A stretch of 64,000 bases of DNA, taken from Chrysomallon squamiferum. Its lineage: Eukaryota > Mollusca > Gastropoda > Neomphalida > Peltospiridae. The translations under genes and the position numbers were made by a program. Positions 12,747 through 25,676 of the stretch are shown in pieces. The notes under the pieces were generated by a model. That model was given only the letters and a program-made list of their open reading frames with translations. It was not told the DNA's origin and searched no databases. The stretch lies in assembly GCA_012295275.1 (NCBI GenBank), contig CM022667.1:6303685-6367684 (forward strand). Direction: 5' to 3'. The first letter of the stretch is position 1. Every line of letters begins with the position of its first letter.

Positions 12747-12770
12747 TGAATTTCAGAAACAAATATCATA
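10790..12770 (+). repeat. Receptor intron module, copy 2
   Basis: It shares the ordered landmarks of the other copies: the microexon and gtatg donor (10905-10921), aactgatcatc, an (ATT)n tract here continuing as (GTT)n (11222-11289), atcagcttttctag (near 11980), an (AATA)n tract (12165) and a second (ATT)n tract (12702-12746). It is the counterpart of 56500-58915 in unit 3. Confidence 0.7.
10905..10916 (+). CDS. 12-nt stalk microexon (Pro-Gln-Thr), unit 2
   Basis: Between a pyrimidine-rich acceptor (ttctatgttacag) and a gtatgg donor lies GTCCACAGACAG, a phase 1-1 exon adding residues PQT plus junction codons. Its 3' half, CCACAGACAG, is identical in the 24-nt exons at 54300 and 56546, and the flanking intron is shared, so it looks like a contracted version of those stalk exons. 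Spliced from the V exon it continues FD-S-PQT-D into the exon at 14388. No transcript evidence is available. Confidence 0.55.
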
Positions 12771-13228
12771 AACTTGCTTAACCAGTACACTTCAGTTATT
12801 GAATTTATATTAAAACAAAATTGACCGTGCAGAGTATATCAGATGATTTTGTTTTATTGTCATAACTTGGATAGACTTTTCTTATCATTAGACTTATTTC
12901 TTATTTTATTTATTTATTTATTTTTCTGAAAATAAATAACTGCATGACTCTGAGCATGTGATTTTGAGTGTGTTATTTAGTAGGTTTTACACCTGACTTT
13001 TACAAACATTTTCTTATGCACCATACATGGAGATTTCATGTTTGTATATTTTGTTTACTTGTCTCTATACAAATATTTTGCTTCGAAGTTGAAATCTAGA
13101 TTTATGTTTATAGTAATTTTCAATTAACAGAAACTGGAAACAATAAACACACACACACATACATGACATAGTCATACAAAATGCCCCACAAAGGAATAAG
13201 AAAACAACAACAACAAAAACATAAAATA

Positions 13229-13277
<49 letters not shown>

Positions 13278-13311
13278 TTTTCGTTTTGAATTTTTATTTT
13301 CAGTGTCATAG

Positions 13312-13327
13312 GTCAAACTATAGACAG
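13312..13327 (+). pseudogene. Decayed stalk microexon
   Basis: GTCAAACTATAGACAG follows a tcatag acceptor as in the working microexons, but the gtatgatgtttgtacat segment that supplies the donor is deleted and aactaatcat follows directly. Its length is not a multiple of three. The identical relic is present at 59430, so the loss predates the segmental duplication. Confidence 0.55.
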
Positions 13328-13652
13328 AACTAATCATTGTCATAATATCTTAATACATAAAGTGTAGTTTATATTTCTCAATAGATAAATGTATTTACCA
13401 TAATTTAAAATAATCTTTACATTAGCATCTCAGCTACATTACTACTTCAGATTAGCGATATGATGTTTTAACAAAAAATATTAAAATCCCATACACTGAC
13501 CTTATGAGTTACATATTGTGAATTTAGAAATACAGTATGAATATTTATCACAGAACTGCCATTTTATTTTTCAAATTACTCTAAGAAAAATAATTATTAA
13601 TGTAAATTTAACTTACTGTACAGTGATTACTATTCTACTGCTACTACTATTC

Positions 13653-13683
<31 letters not shown>

Positions 13684-13894
13684 TCCCAGTGAAATTTTAC
13701 ATCAACTTGTATCAATATGATTAGAATTTTAAACACCAACATACAAATTGTTGCTGTTGAAAAATAATCTGACTGATTAATGAAAATGTTCCTAATAAAA
13801 CACTTTAAAACAGCTTCTATAAACACACATATAATGCCATATATCCCCAACCTTGTAAAATGCCAGTTGCTAGCATAACAACGTGAACTTGAGA

Positions 13895-14310
13895 TAACCT
13901 TTCTTGAAATTTAATCTCCAACATATTAACTGAAACATATAAAAGTTTCAGAGGTGTAATATTTTTTGTTTAGCCACAATATCCACAATATAGATTTTAA
14001 AAATGCATACCTGCGCAGATGATTGATACAATGCATTACAATGTACATTTTCTACATGTATACACTTCTCTGAGACAAAAAACTCATTTTTAGAGTCAAA
14101 ATCCACATGACATGTCTGAAGTAATGGCTGAAGGATATGAAAAGATGCCAAATGGCATAACATGTTCTACACAATCAGGCCCAAAGCATTAACAGTACCA
14201 ATTTTATGAAGACTAGCCCAGTAGTTCCTGAGATATGTGGGATCCCAGTGAAGAAAGTATACCAAGTTTCATAAAAATCTGATACGGCCGGGTTAAAAAT
14301 TATTATTATT
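13895..14310. mobile_element. Internally rearranged relic of the 482-bp MITE family
   Basis: Segments such as ttcttgaaatttaatctcc, cccagtagttcctgagata, cataaaaatctgatacgg and the terminal ccgggtt match the interior and right part of the element at 44156-44637. The middle is replaced by other sequence and the terminal inverted repeats are missing. The same relic is at about 60005-60390. Confidence 0.6.
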
Positions 14311-14387
14311 ATTTTTAAATAAATAAATAATCCTATGCATTAAAGGTATATTTAATTGAGATTTTCATTTTGCTCTGATTTTAACAG

Positions 14388-14451
14388 ATGACAAATCACT
14401 TGCCACCCGCACAAGACCTATAGTATGGACAATTACTGTGTGCATTATTTG
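14388..14451 (+). CDS. Short transmembrane exon of compact receptor, unit 2
   Basis: The exon follows a ttttaacag acceptor and ends at a gtgagt donor. Entering in phase 1 it reads DKSLATRTRPIVWTITVCII, a polar Ser/Thr/Arg juxtamembrane part followed by a short hydrophobic run. It leaves in phase 2, unlike the downstream Ig exons (phase 1), so it suits a separate, short-form ending. The copy at 60483 differs by a clean 3-nt insertion and substitutions that keep the frame open, a pattern expected of coding DNA. The hydrophobic run is only about 11-12 residues here and depends on the next exon for completion. If unspliced, a TGA follows immediately. Confidence 0.5.
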
Positions 14452-14460
14452 GTGAGTGCA

Positions 14461-14732
<272 letters not shown>

Positions 14733-14884
14733 GAAACTGTTTTAATCTGCCGCTATTATTATTGGCTATGTTTAAACAACTTCGGCTTATGACAAAAGTA
14801 ACAAACCTTTTATATGTATCTGACTAAATGTTGTTAATTTGATTTCATCAGCTAATTATGTGTCTGGTATATTATTCATTGCAG

Positions 14885-14924
14885 CTTGGAGATCATCACT
14901 AGTGATTTATTTTCTCAGTACTGA
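14885..14924 (+). CDS. Possible terminal exon of compact receptor, unit 2
   Basis: A tattcattgcag acceptor precedes this segment. Entering in phase 2 from the exon at 14388, it reads CLEIITSDLFSQY then TGA, which would lengthen the hydrophobic segment to IVWTITVCIICLEII and leave a very short tail ending in Tyr. The segment is unchanged at 60912-60951. Conservation is weak evidence here because the surrounding intron is also highly similar, so this remains a candidate only. Confidence 0.3.
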
Positions 14925-14934
14925 GATCACTGCT

Positions 14935-15790
<856 letters not shown>

Positions 15791-16795
15791 GTTTCTCTTT
15801 CAGTAACATCTCAGTTTATTAGAAATGTGATGTTGAATATGTTCATTTACTTTATTTACTACCTCATTTGGTTTTGATATATTAGTTATGATTGTTGTTA
15901 AGCTTTATGCTGAATGAATACTAGTTGGTTTTCAAGTAAATCCTAAAAGTGAATAAATAAAATATTGCTATGTTAAAAATGTGTGTTCTGTTGTCTGTTG
16001 GAATGGTTACGTAGGAAATGTCTGCTCGTCAAAACTGTTTGAGTAACCTGTATTTCTTTTTGGTTTCTTTTGTTTTAAGAACGGTTTACATTTTTGTCCT
16101 GTTTGGTTAGTAAATTTCATATTCCAAAATATTTCTATTCATAACTTATTAGCAACTATGCTTTTAGAATTGTTGTTGTTATTATTCACCCATTTTCTTA
16201 TTTGAAGCTGGGGCTAATGTAACTGTATCTATAATAGTTCTTCTTTCTTTTAGATTAATACGAAAAACATTACATTATAATTATGTGATTATTACGTTAT
16301 GACTTGGTTATGATATGGGTAATGTTCATTATGTTATAATTGCGTAAATGTGTGCATGGTTTGTTATTGTGACAAAATGTAATTTATACCATAAAAATAT
16401 TATAGTTTTTTTTTAAAGGTATTTTCATTAGATACAAATAGAGGCATAATTACATAACTGTAAAATGTTATACAAGGAATTCAAACATCTGTCTCTATGT
16501 TGACATTTTGGGGATTGGATCATTCATTATTTATTTCATTATGTATTTATTTTAATGATAATTAAGCCCTATATGTGCATTTGGTATGTTTGTACTGTGT
16601 GCGCATATGTATGTATAAATGTATTTGTGTGTGTGTGTGCGGGGAAGTAGTAATTGTGTTATAAAATTTCGGTTATTTTTAATTTGTCATTTTATTTATT
16701 AGGTTAATGTAGAGAAAAAACACATTATTTGTTTACCAGTTATTTTGTTATTATTATTATTACTTTTATAAAAATGAATTTATCTGAATTTTCAG
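15791..16795 (+). other. Noncoding, nearly identical to 61630-62606
   Basis: No exon recognised. It is part of the segmental duplication and contains a short (GT)n tract near 16629-16640. Confidence 0.6.
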
Positions 16796-17042
16796 ATGGT
16801 CCAGAAAACATTAAACTGAACAGAAGCTCACCAGTAAAGATAATAGAAAACGTGGCTGTTTTGTGTGAGGCAGACTGTGATGAAGTCTGCTCTTACAAGT
16901 GGAACTGACAAACAAAGGAAATGAATGATGCTGTACTTTCTTTTACACAAATACATAACAGAGGCTGGAGTTTGTGTGTGTATTGTCACCAGTGTAAACA
17001 CAAACAAGTCAAAAATCAAAACTGTTATTTTAGATATAGAGT
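16796..17042 (+). pseudogene. Disabled Ig-domain exon, copy A
   Basis: A tttcag acceptor and a gtaagt donor bound this Ig-like exon. Recognisable parts are GPENIKLNRS, VAVLCEADCDEVC, the Trp of SYKWN and, in another frame, EAGVCVCIVTSVNTNKS. Reading hits a TGA directly after KWN, where the paralogue at 23659 has Cys. The 247-nt length is not a multiple of three although both splice sites imply phase 1-1, so there is also a frameshift around 16949-16960. Including it in a transcript would truncate the receptor; skipping it would keep frame. The copy at 62607 carries the same lesions. Confidence 0.8.
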
Positions 17043-17129
17043 GTAAGTATCTAACATCATGTACCTTTTTAAAACTGTTACTTGTACATTATCCAAAAAA
17101 ACTATTCATTTAAAGTACATTGTAAAAGT

Positions 17130-17440
17130 TTCTTTCAAGTAACTATGATTTAAAGCAATATGGTCTACATCTCTATATCTTTACAACCTAGATTGTAAAA
17201 CAAAAAGATCTAAACCTTTTTAAGTGATTGTAAAACAGAATGGTCTACATCTTTATATCTTTATAACTATGTTTGTAAAAGAATATGGTCTACATCTTTA
17301 TATCTTTATAACTATGTTTCTAAAAAAAACATGGTCTACATCTTTTTATCTTTATAACTATGATTGTAAAACAATATAGTCTACATCTTTTTATCTTTAT
17401 AACTGTGACTGTAAAACAATATGATCTACATCTTTGTATC
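17130..17440. repeat. Minisatellite, about 46-bp unit, roughly 7 copies
   Basis: Units contain tggtctacatctttatatc and ttataactatg with a connecting gtaaaa-caata. Measured spacing of the tggtctac motif is 45-46 bp (17240, 17285, 17331). The copy at 62950-63290 has one more recognisable unit. Confidence 0.9.
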
Positions 17441-18183
17441 AAGCTTCAGGGCTGAAGCTCTAAATTAATGATGTTTCTGGTTGTTGTTTTCTTGTTGTAT
17501 TTTTGTTTGTTTGCTTGGGGCGAGGTTATTGTTTTTTCCACTTGTGAATAACAGTTATTGAATTGATTTTAAATAATTAATAGACAGCGATACGAGTCAA
17601 GTATAAAACAACTCAATCACACTCAGAGTAAAAAGAAAATAAGAGTAAAACAGAAAGAGCTAACAGGAAACCTTATCATCAAATACTATATGTCCCATAG
17701 CTTTTATTTATTTACTTATTCATTTATTTATTTATTTGCTTCATTGGACAGATGCATGTATTGTCACAGTATGCAGATTTATTACACAATATGAATAAAG
17801 GGTAATTATTTTGTCATGATAGTTTAATTAAAACTGTGAATGATGAATTACATTTAAAATAGAAAACTCTTTTACTTGTTACAGATCACCATTGACTAAT
17901 TAGACTAAATCTATTTTCCATAATTTTCCTTCAACAAGAAATGTTTTCTAAATGCCCCTATTGGCAGTAATCAAAAATGGTTTATCCGAATTCTCTCACA
18001 TTTGCTATAATTGTCAATTTTGTTTATTATAGCTGGGAAAATTCAAATATTTCTTAATTTGAATCATTTGTGAAGTAATTACCTTATTGAAGAGTTAGTA
18101 TTGCTGGCTAAAAATCACTATATATATACATAAACTAATTTCCTTTTCTAAATTTCAGTTGTGTTCTTATTATTCATAATCAA

Positions 18184-18256
<73 letters not shown>

Positions 18257-18324
18257 TATTATTATATACATACATAAACTAATTTCCTTTTTTAAATTTC
18301 AGTTGTGTTCTTATTACTCATAAT

Positions 18325-18362
<38 letters not shown>

Positions 18363-20575
18363 ATTATCATTATTATTATAATATTAGCATTCTTTTTCAC
18401 TTTTTAATTGTTTTAATATTAATTGATGATAACAATGCTTTCGACTGGATTTATCTTACATAGCTTTCACAAATGTACATAAGTACAAAAATACACAAAC
18501 ATTCACATATATATAGAAGATACTCATACTTAAATTTCATTTCAGCTTAGAAATGTACATTATTTGGCTGATTAGTCGAAAGGGTAATTTGAAAAGAAAA
18601 GAAATTATGACGGATGAAAACTACACAAACACATAGTGATGCATGCATACATATACAGACAAATCTGAAATATTTGAAATAAAGCAAAATCCAATAATTC
18701 CCTAATTTTCAGTATTTTGTTTGTTTCAGACAGTTTAACAGGAATCACGTGTCTGTGACGATCTTCAACAAAGTCAAGGTCAGTATATACATACCAAGTG
18801 TAACAGATTAAAGAATGTCTGAATTAAAGCAGACGTGCTGTACGCCTGTGATCTTTGTTTTCAAAATAACAGACAAATTTTACACATGAAATACATTGCT
18901 TTTTGTTTTTGTTATATTACGTTTCTAACATTTTCTTTACTCTCAGCAGTATATATATATATATATATTATTGTAATTTGTTAGAAAACATATCTTCTAT
19001 TTTTGTACATTTTCTCCGTTAACTCAGATACAAGAAGATGATATTATATTCTCCCTCTGTTACTTGTTTACAGTACAAACAATTACTCATCACTGGAAGC
19101 TAGAAAAGACTCGCCATAATCTGATCTGTACTCACTGTCTATGAAAACTCACAAGTCAGAGACAGCTTTGAAACATAAATATATTTGTTTTATTATTATT
19201 TAATTTTTAATTTTTTTTTTTTAAATTTCAGATGTGCTTACATGTTCTTTGAAATAAAGTGTTATATGTACATGAACATTCTTTTATGAAATAATTAAAA
19301 AGTGACAGATAATTATATCCTTCCCATTTTAATTCTGATTTTATTTATTATATATTAGAAGAAGAAGAAGAAGAAGAAGAAGAATCCTGTCTTTTCATGA
19401 AATTACACTTACGTAACGTTCCTTCCCAACCTTGGGAAAATACACGTGGTTCTTTGTAGCCAACAACTTCCTAGAGACTGTTTCACTCTGCCTTTTTTAA
19501 ATTATCTGATTCCACTGTTCAAATTTTATACCATATATGTCAATGGTTTGAAGAAAAAATGTTGGCTCAATAAACAAAAACCATTACTCCAGAGATCACT
19601 GTATCAAGGAATATAAACAGCCAGTCTGTATTAATGTTGATAAACAGCAAACATTAATTATGACAGTAAATAATAAAAGTGCTTTCAATGTCTATTCGAC
19701 AAGGAAGTCCTCAACAGTTTTGCTTCACAAGATTCACCAAAATCTTTGTAGCTTCTTCTGTATGTCATATTGTCAAGTGTTATGTTGGCTTAGAAAAGAG
19801 AATGATTGGTGATGTTATCCTTAAGAACGGTCATGGACGAGTAAATATACTGGCCTTACTTTTCCTGACAGAGTCCATGTGCATATTTATAAATATTCAC
19901 TCTATAAATAAGTAATTTTAAAGTTCTAAATATTTCTCTTTTTATACATGTATATCACAGGAAAGAGTTAAGAATTTCAAGGCAGTAATTATTCAGTAGT
20001 ATTTATTTTATAAAGACATGTCACATGTAATGTTTATTATATAAGTTTAAAGTAGCAATAATGTTTGTAATAGTCTCACTGGTAGTTCACATATAATATA
20101 CTTATAATTGTGAATGTTTTATATCACAGGACAGTAATAAGCACATATCAGTGGTTCATAACTTATTTCTCTTTCTGTTTTCCTTTTTCTTACACCATCA
20201 TTCCTTTTATACTGGATTTAAAGAAATACAATGAATCTTGTAGCGAGATTATACAAATTTATAAATGTATAGTGATTTTACAGCCCTCCTGTATTTCAAC
20301 AACACTAAGATAATTAATGAGTATTAATAAATGATTCATGACCTTCTAAAATAGTGCTTCTGAATCTTTATATTCATATTATAAGCTCTTCTCCCCAGCA
20401 GTCATATGGAAATGTTCCACTACAATATATTTATGTAATCCTATATCTCTTATAATGGAGGATATTTTAATTCATTCATGAGCTTTACGTTCTTTTATTC
20501 AATTTTTGGAACAGTGAAGACATTTATGAGAGTTGGGAACTGCCCTTACCATTTCAACATGTAAATGCTAAGTCT

Positions 20576-20615
<40 letters not shown>

Positions 20616-21026
20616 AATTTGTATCAGCTCATAAATAGTTGATATTTATTTTGCTATTTTATTAAATAATAAAAAAATAGTTAGGTGTACAATATAATTA
20701 ATACCTGTACAGGAGTAAAACAACTGATCACCAAACAAACACAGGTGAATAATCAGAGTTTAGGTTTATTAATAGTTTAGTTTATACTAGTGTCAAGTTT
20801 AATTTGTATTATTAGCTTCAAATACATTAAAATTTTTTTTTTTTTTAAAACACATGGTATACATATCAGAAGACTAGCAAAACTTCATAATAACCTGTTA
20901 TATATAAGTAGTGCTAGATTTCACTGAAATAGTATATTTTTCTTTGACTTCAACTCAAAAAGTCCACCAGTCTAAATATCTTAAAAAGATGTATGTCAGA
21001 AAATATATATATATCTGCTTGTGTGT

Positions 21027-21103
<77 letters not shown>

Positions 21104-21948
21104 GAAGGTTAAATATTATGTAGGAGATAAGCTTCCTCAGTGGATTTGCAAGGTAGAACAAAAGCACCCAGTGAAAAAAACAACGAAAGAAAACAAGGTT
21201 TGACAAACAGCCCACCCAAAGATAAAAACAACTTTTCAAACAAGCACTAAAATCGTACATACTACATATCTTATGTTTACCCAAAATTTCTATAGTAATA
21301 ATCCCAATTAAGATAAAGGATACCAATGAAAATTTATATCAAAGCATAATGAGATAATGTATCTTTGAATCCTGACTATAATTTCTGAAAGTAATATAGA
21401 ATGCAACTGTCTCTGACAAAATTGCTTCTTGTTTTGTAAGATATGCTATGTCTGTAGTATTTCATATTACTATGGAAAAAAAAGAATCACATATATCACA
21501 CTAATTATAAAGTATTTTGTATTAAGATCACAGATAAGTAATGCACAGATTCTAACTCATCAAAATATTACTGAAAGCTCAGATGAGAAACTGTACTGGG
21601 GTGTCTTTTCACCTAACTTGATTTCTGACTGAGGTCTTTTGTCATACCTTATACTTTTAATGTTGGGGGAGGGGGAATTTGTACACCTGTGTATTTTTGT
21701 CCCTATTAAGTTAAAAATTAGCATAGTTTCCTTGAAAATCAATATATCTCATGGTTATAAAAGCAGTAATAGTTGTTTTTAATGCATATTACATATAAGC
21801 AAATATAATATACACCTTAACACATAGATGTTAATGGCAGTTATCTTTAGCAAATTAAAAGATCACATTGTTATTATTATTATTATTATTATTATTTTTA
21901 TTTTTATTTTTATTATGGTTATTATTTCAAGTATTGTGTTGTATTCAG
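17441..21948 (+). other. Intron with microsatellites, no certain exon
   Basis: It contains (AT)n/(ATT)n tracts at about 18188-18260 and 18330-18378 within a duplicated block (actaatttcctttt...ttgtgttcttatta), a (GAA)n tract near 19359-19384, an A33 run at 20581-20613 and a (CA)n tract at 21031-21097. A 52-nt open stretch between a tttgtttcag acceptor and a gtcagt donor (18731-18779) reads QFNRNHVSVTIFNKVK, but it is too short to call. Other open frames lack family motifs. Confidence 0.5.
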
Positions 21949-22178
21949 TTTACCAGGAAATGTTGAAGAAGGGGAAGATTTGAATGTAAACTGTGTTGCT
22001 GTCTGCAAGCCGCCATGTTTGTTTTCCTGGTCTCTTAACAATCAACAGACTGAGTCAGGGTCTGAGCTCAGTGTTACAAATGTGAGAAGAAACCAGACAG
22101 GACAGAAGTACACATGTACTGTGACTAACAGAGTCTCAGCCAAATCTCTCACTAAAAGTTTCACTCTGAAAGTTCACT
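21949..22178 (+). CDS. C2-like Ig-domain exon, unit 2, with one-base frame defect at its start
   Basis: The frame reads LPGNVEEGEDLNVNCVAVC, a FSWSL strand with the conserved Trp, ELSVTNVRRNQTG and KYTCTVTNRVS, then TKSFTLKVH before a gtgagt donor in phase 1. Cys, Trp and YxC are all in place, so the fold is intact, and it contains a potential N-glycosylation site, NQT. From the apparent cag acceptor the exon is 230 nt, which makes it phase 2 to 1. Aligned with the start of the exon at 23659 it appears to lack one base just after the acceptor. If that is real, splicing from a phase-1 neighbour would shift frame; a different acceptor or an assembly error are alternatives. Confidence 0.65.
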
Positions 22179-23658
22179 GTGAGTTTTGTTTAAAACTAAT
22201 CTTAGAAATGTATTTATTTGTAACTGATGAAAATTAATTTTGTGTATGTTTTCATTTTTATTATTATTGTAGTTGTTGTTTGAAGTAGTAGTTGTACTAG
22301 TAGTGGTGGTGTTGGTGTCTTTATTGTTTGTATTGTTATTTCTGTTATTATTATTGCTCTTGTTGTTGTTAGGTAATCAGTGATAGCTGTGTAAAATAAG
22401 ACAAATATAGCATTGATACAAATATTTGTATATTTCAGTTTTATCGCATCACAAATGAGTCAGTGTAATGACATGCTGATAGCTGCATTCATTTCTTTCA
22501 ATTTGCTTGTCACTTAAGACAAAACCAAAAGGATAAGGCTATCTACAGAAACAGCAATAATTTATTTTTTGTTTCATTTTGATGAAAACATATTAAAACA
22601 AAATAGTTTACAGAGAACATTATAATTTTTCCACTGTAATAAAAGATTCCACTGTTACAAATGGGTTGTGTTTGTTACTTTCCATTGTTGTTATTTAAAA
22701 TGTTTATATGTTATACTTTCTAGGTATTGTGTTACTTGGTAAATCCATTTTATCACACCTTTTCCTAGCCAGTAAAATATGAGTTATTGTTCAAAGACTG
22801 TTATTGTCTTTTCTTTTTCAGGATAAACTTTAAATAAAATATGTCTCCCTTCTTCAGTAACACACACACACACAGCAAACATTTTAATATATTTGTATTT
22901 TCAGATTGTTTTAAGTTAAATAAATTTAGAAATTTATTAATTTATAACTCATCTAAATTATTATTATTAGATTTAGTAGTAGTAACTGCATTATTAGTAA
23001 TACTAGTAATAGTAATGGTGTCATTGTTCTAATGTTCTTCTTCTTGTTGAGAGGTGACCAGTGACAGTGTTATATAAAATAAGACAATAAAATAGCATTT
23101 GTACAAAATATTTGCATATTTTAATTTTTCAATATAATGATTATATACTGACAGCTGGATATGTTTCTTTGAATTTGCTTGATACACACAATTAAAACAA
23201 AGACAAAACCCAAAGTTCAAGGCTGTATGTAGAAGCAGCAATAATCTCATTTTTGATTAATTTGTAATAAAACAGGATTATTAGAGAAATAGATATTAGC
23301 ATATATCTTTGTTTTGAAACACATAGAAAAGGCCTTAAAGATTTATTTAATAACATAATTTATTGCAATCAGATAACATTACAATTTGTTGACTGTAATA
23401 AAGGATTCCACTGCTAGTAATAATAGCAGTACTAGATCCTTGGAAGCTGGACTCTTTTCTTACTTAAAATTGGTAAAAAAAAATAACACTCAAATGAATC
23501 ACTTGACATTATGTTATTTTTACTTTAATTGTCTGCATGATCCTTAAATAAAACATTTCTCTCTTCTTTGAGAACACACACACACACACACACATATTGA
23601 TGTCCAGTTTTTTAATACAGATAGGAAACATTATTAATTAATTTATTACTATTTTCAG
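22179..23658 (+). other. Intron, contains a diverged internal duplication
   Basis: Blocks near 22370-22640 (ggtaatcagtgatagctgtgt, aaaataagacaa, ttgcttg) resemble blocks near 23050-23410 (gaggtgaccagtgacagtg, aaaataagacaa, ttgcttg), each followed by a ccactgta-ataaa...gattccactg segment. (CA)n tracts lie near 22860 and 23576. The pattern suggests that the flanking Ig exons at 21949 and 23659 arose with their introns by tandem duplication. Confidence 0.5.
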
Positions 23659-23912
23659 TTGGTCCAGAAAACATTAAACTGAACAGAAGTTCATCAGTAG
23701 AGGTAGTAGAAGGTAAAAACATGGCTGTTTTGTGTGATGCAGACTGTGATGAAGTCTGCTGTTACAAGTGGAAGTGTCAGACAAAGGAAATAAACGATGC
23801 TGTACTTTCTTTTACACAAATACTCAGACAGAGGCTGGAGTCTGTGTGCGTATTGTCACCAATGTAAACACAACCAAGTCACAAAACAAAACTGTTACCT
23901 TGGATGTTCAGT
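23659..23912 (+). pseudogene. Ig-domain exon with frameshift and GC donor, unit 2
   Basis: This is closely related to the exons at 16796 and 62607 but without their TGA. It reads GPENIKLNRSSSVEVVEGKN, MAVLCDADCDEVC and CYKWKCQTKE, then the frame is lost near FTQ. The remainder, TEAGVCVRIVTNVNTTKS and NKTVTLDVQ, is in a different frame. Length is 254 nt, one short of a phase 1-1 exon. The donor is gcaagt rather than gtaagt, a form of the minor GC-AG class. The unusually Cys-rich first half (six Cys in about 20 residues around CDADCDEVCCYKWKC) suggests extra disulfides in the ancestral domain. Confidence 0.75.
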
Positions 23913-24138
23913 GCAAGTAAACTTACAGAATTTGATTTTCAAACATAATTGCTGCTTGAACATTAATATAGTGTTAAACAATTATATAAATGAATAAAGA
24001 AATGAATAATGTTCTTCAAAAAAAAAAATAATAATATGCTTTATGCACTTATTCAGACTCAGCAAAACAAAAGAAACATTTGAAGAAATTAAATGTATAC
24101 CAATTCAGTTCTACTCAATTACTAGACATTCTTAAAAG

Positions 24139-24435
24139 TTGTTTTACCTGAACTGTATATGACTTCAATAACTTCTTTCACTTTAAACCCAAAGTCTACA
24201 AAGATAACAGTTGATGAACTGACTCCTGTGTCTCTGAGATGTGAAGTTGACAGTAATCCAGCATCTCACATCAAACTGTTAAACAACTCACACATTCTAC
24301 GTGAAGTGAAAAACTCCAAGTCTGTGGAGTACAGCTGGAATGAAGCTGGATGTCTGGATACAGGATTTTACACTTGCAAAGCAGGAAACAACATCAAGTC
24401 TGATGTCAGTCAAAGTGTGCACCTTAACGTTACAT
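24139..24435 (+). CDS. Intact Ig-domain exon, unit 2
   Basis: A 297-nt phase 1-1 exon ending at a gtatgt donor after NVT. It encodes NPKSTKITVDELTPVSLRCE, SNPASHIKLLNNS, VEYSWNEAGCLDTGFYTCKA and SVHLNVT. The canonical Cys pair (RCE and YTC) with the DTGFYTC strand defines an Ig domain; the usual core Trp after the first Cys is replaced (HIKLL), as occurs in some IgSF domains. Potential N-glycosylation sites are NNS and NVT. The acceptor (ttcttaaaag) has a weak pyrimidine tract, so the exact 5' boundary is less certain than the rest. It is the only Ig exon of the long-form block without any lesion. Confidence 0.75.
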
Positions 24436-25676
24436 GTATGTTATTTAATTTTCTTTCATTTATTAGATGTTTTTGCACTTATGTAGACTGTGACATGTAA
24501 TTTAATTGAATTATTATTTTGAAATAACTGATATATATATTCCATCATTTGTTCTGATCAGTGTGTCCAGTGGAAATACACTGTGTATCACAAGTTGAAG
24601 TTTGGATTATAGTGAATATCTTCTGAACCTGTGACAAAGATAGATAATCTTGTCTTTGTTTAACATAAAACGTGATCGATTGTGAACCTGTGGTTCATTT
24701 GTGTATACTAAGTACACATACTATATTAGAGTACTAATTGTTATATGTATATAATCTTCAGATTATCTAGTTTCTATATGTGAGATAGACGGAAAATAGA
24801 ATAACGACAACAATTAAACAAATATGGATTAATAATTATAATCAGTAAATAAACTGCCTTCAACTGCAGAACTATTCGTATAGTTAAAGTTCTCTTTGAC
24901 CATCCATTTACTAGAAAATTATGAAATTTTAACACAAGTTTTAAATTTTATAGTTACATTAATTAGCAGTTAAAATGTGGAAAGTTTAGTGTGACAAACC
25001 AACAGAACTTTAAAATTTGTCCACCTTTGTCGCATCTTTCTTCTTTGTTTCTATGGTTTTCACCAGTTTCCATAGGAATCTATGGGCTTTGTTGTTTAAA
25101 TTCAAGTTGTTGTTGAGAAAATGACAAGGTAACAGCTACACATGATAGCATCCCATTTGAAGAACACAGAGGTCATGGGAGAAGAATTTGAAATTTTGGC
25201 TTTAATAAACATTTAATAGTGTGATGTGGTAAAATACTTTACATGTATACTTAAACTTATATTAACACAATAACTTGATTCTCCCATAATCGATTGTTTC
25301 TTTAATTATTTTAACTGAGGTTTCCCCAAAACAGTATATAATGTATTTGTTTTTATTTTATTTTATGTTAATAAATAACTCAAACTGCATTTTGGTTGAT
25401 GTGTTATATACATATATATTTTGTTTTGTTTTGTTTTACTGATACAATCTAAAATTTACAAATCCCTCTCACAGTCTTCTAAACCCCTAGACATGATAAC
25501 AAATCTTTTTGCATTGGCAACATGATAGAAAGGAAAAACAAAAACCCCAATTTAGATCTCAATTTATGAAATTACGTTATTTATTGAGTAATAAAAGAAT
25601 AAAACATTGTGTTAATTAACTCTTCAAGAGTAAGACTGAATAAAATAGTTAAATCTTCAGTAATCTTGTTTTTCAG
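24436..25676 (+). other. Intron, no feature seen
   Basis: AT-rich sequence without exon-like or transposon-like motifs. Confidence 0.55.

Larger units (their letters stand above)
12770..14387 (+). repeat. Receptor intron module, copy 3, with MITE relic
   Basis: It begins with aacttgcttaaccagtacactt and contains ataacttggatagactttt, a decayed microexon, an (AAT)n tract (13227-13276), a (TTTA)n tract (near 13656-13683) and a MITE-related segment. It matches 58930-60482 almost base for base outside the microsatellites. Confidence 0.75.

Noticed and set aside
16828-17113. Open frames on both strands across the disabled Ig exon (also at 62639-62924)
   Set aside because: The plus-strand frame starts inside the exon after its stop and is out of Ig frame; the minus-strand frame is antisense. 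Duplication of the segment explains why both recur.
18731-18779. Possible 49-52 nt exon reading QFNRNHVSVTIFNKVK
   Set aside because: Splice-like ends exist, but it is too short, its entry phase differs from the phase-1 neighbours and it has no clear homologue in the window.
20955-21326. Open frames with Thr-His and Cys-Val repeats
   Set aside because: They are produced by the (CA)n tract at 21031-21097.
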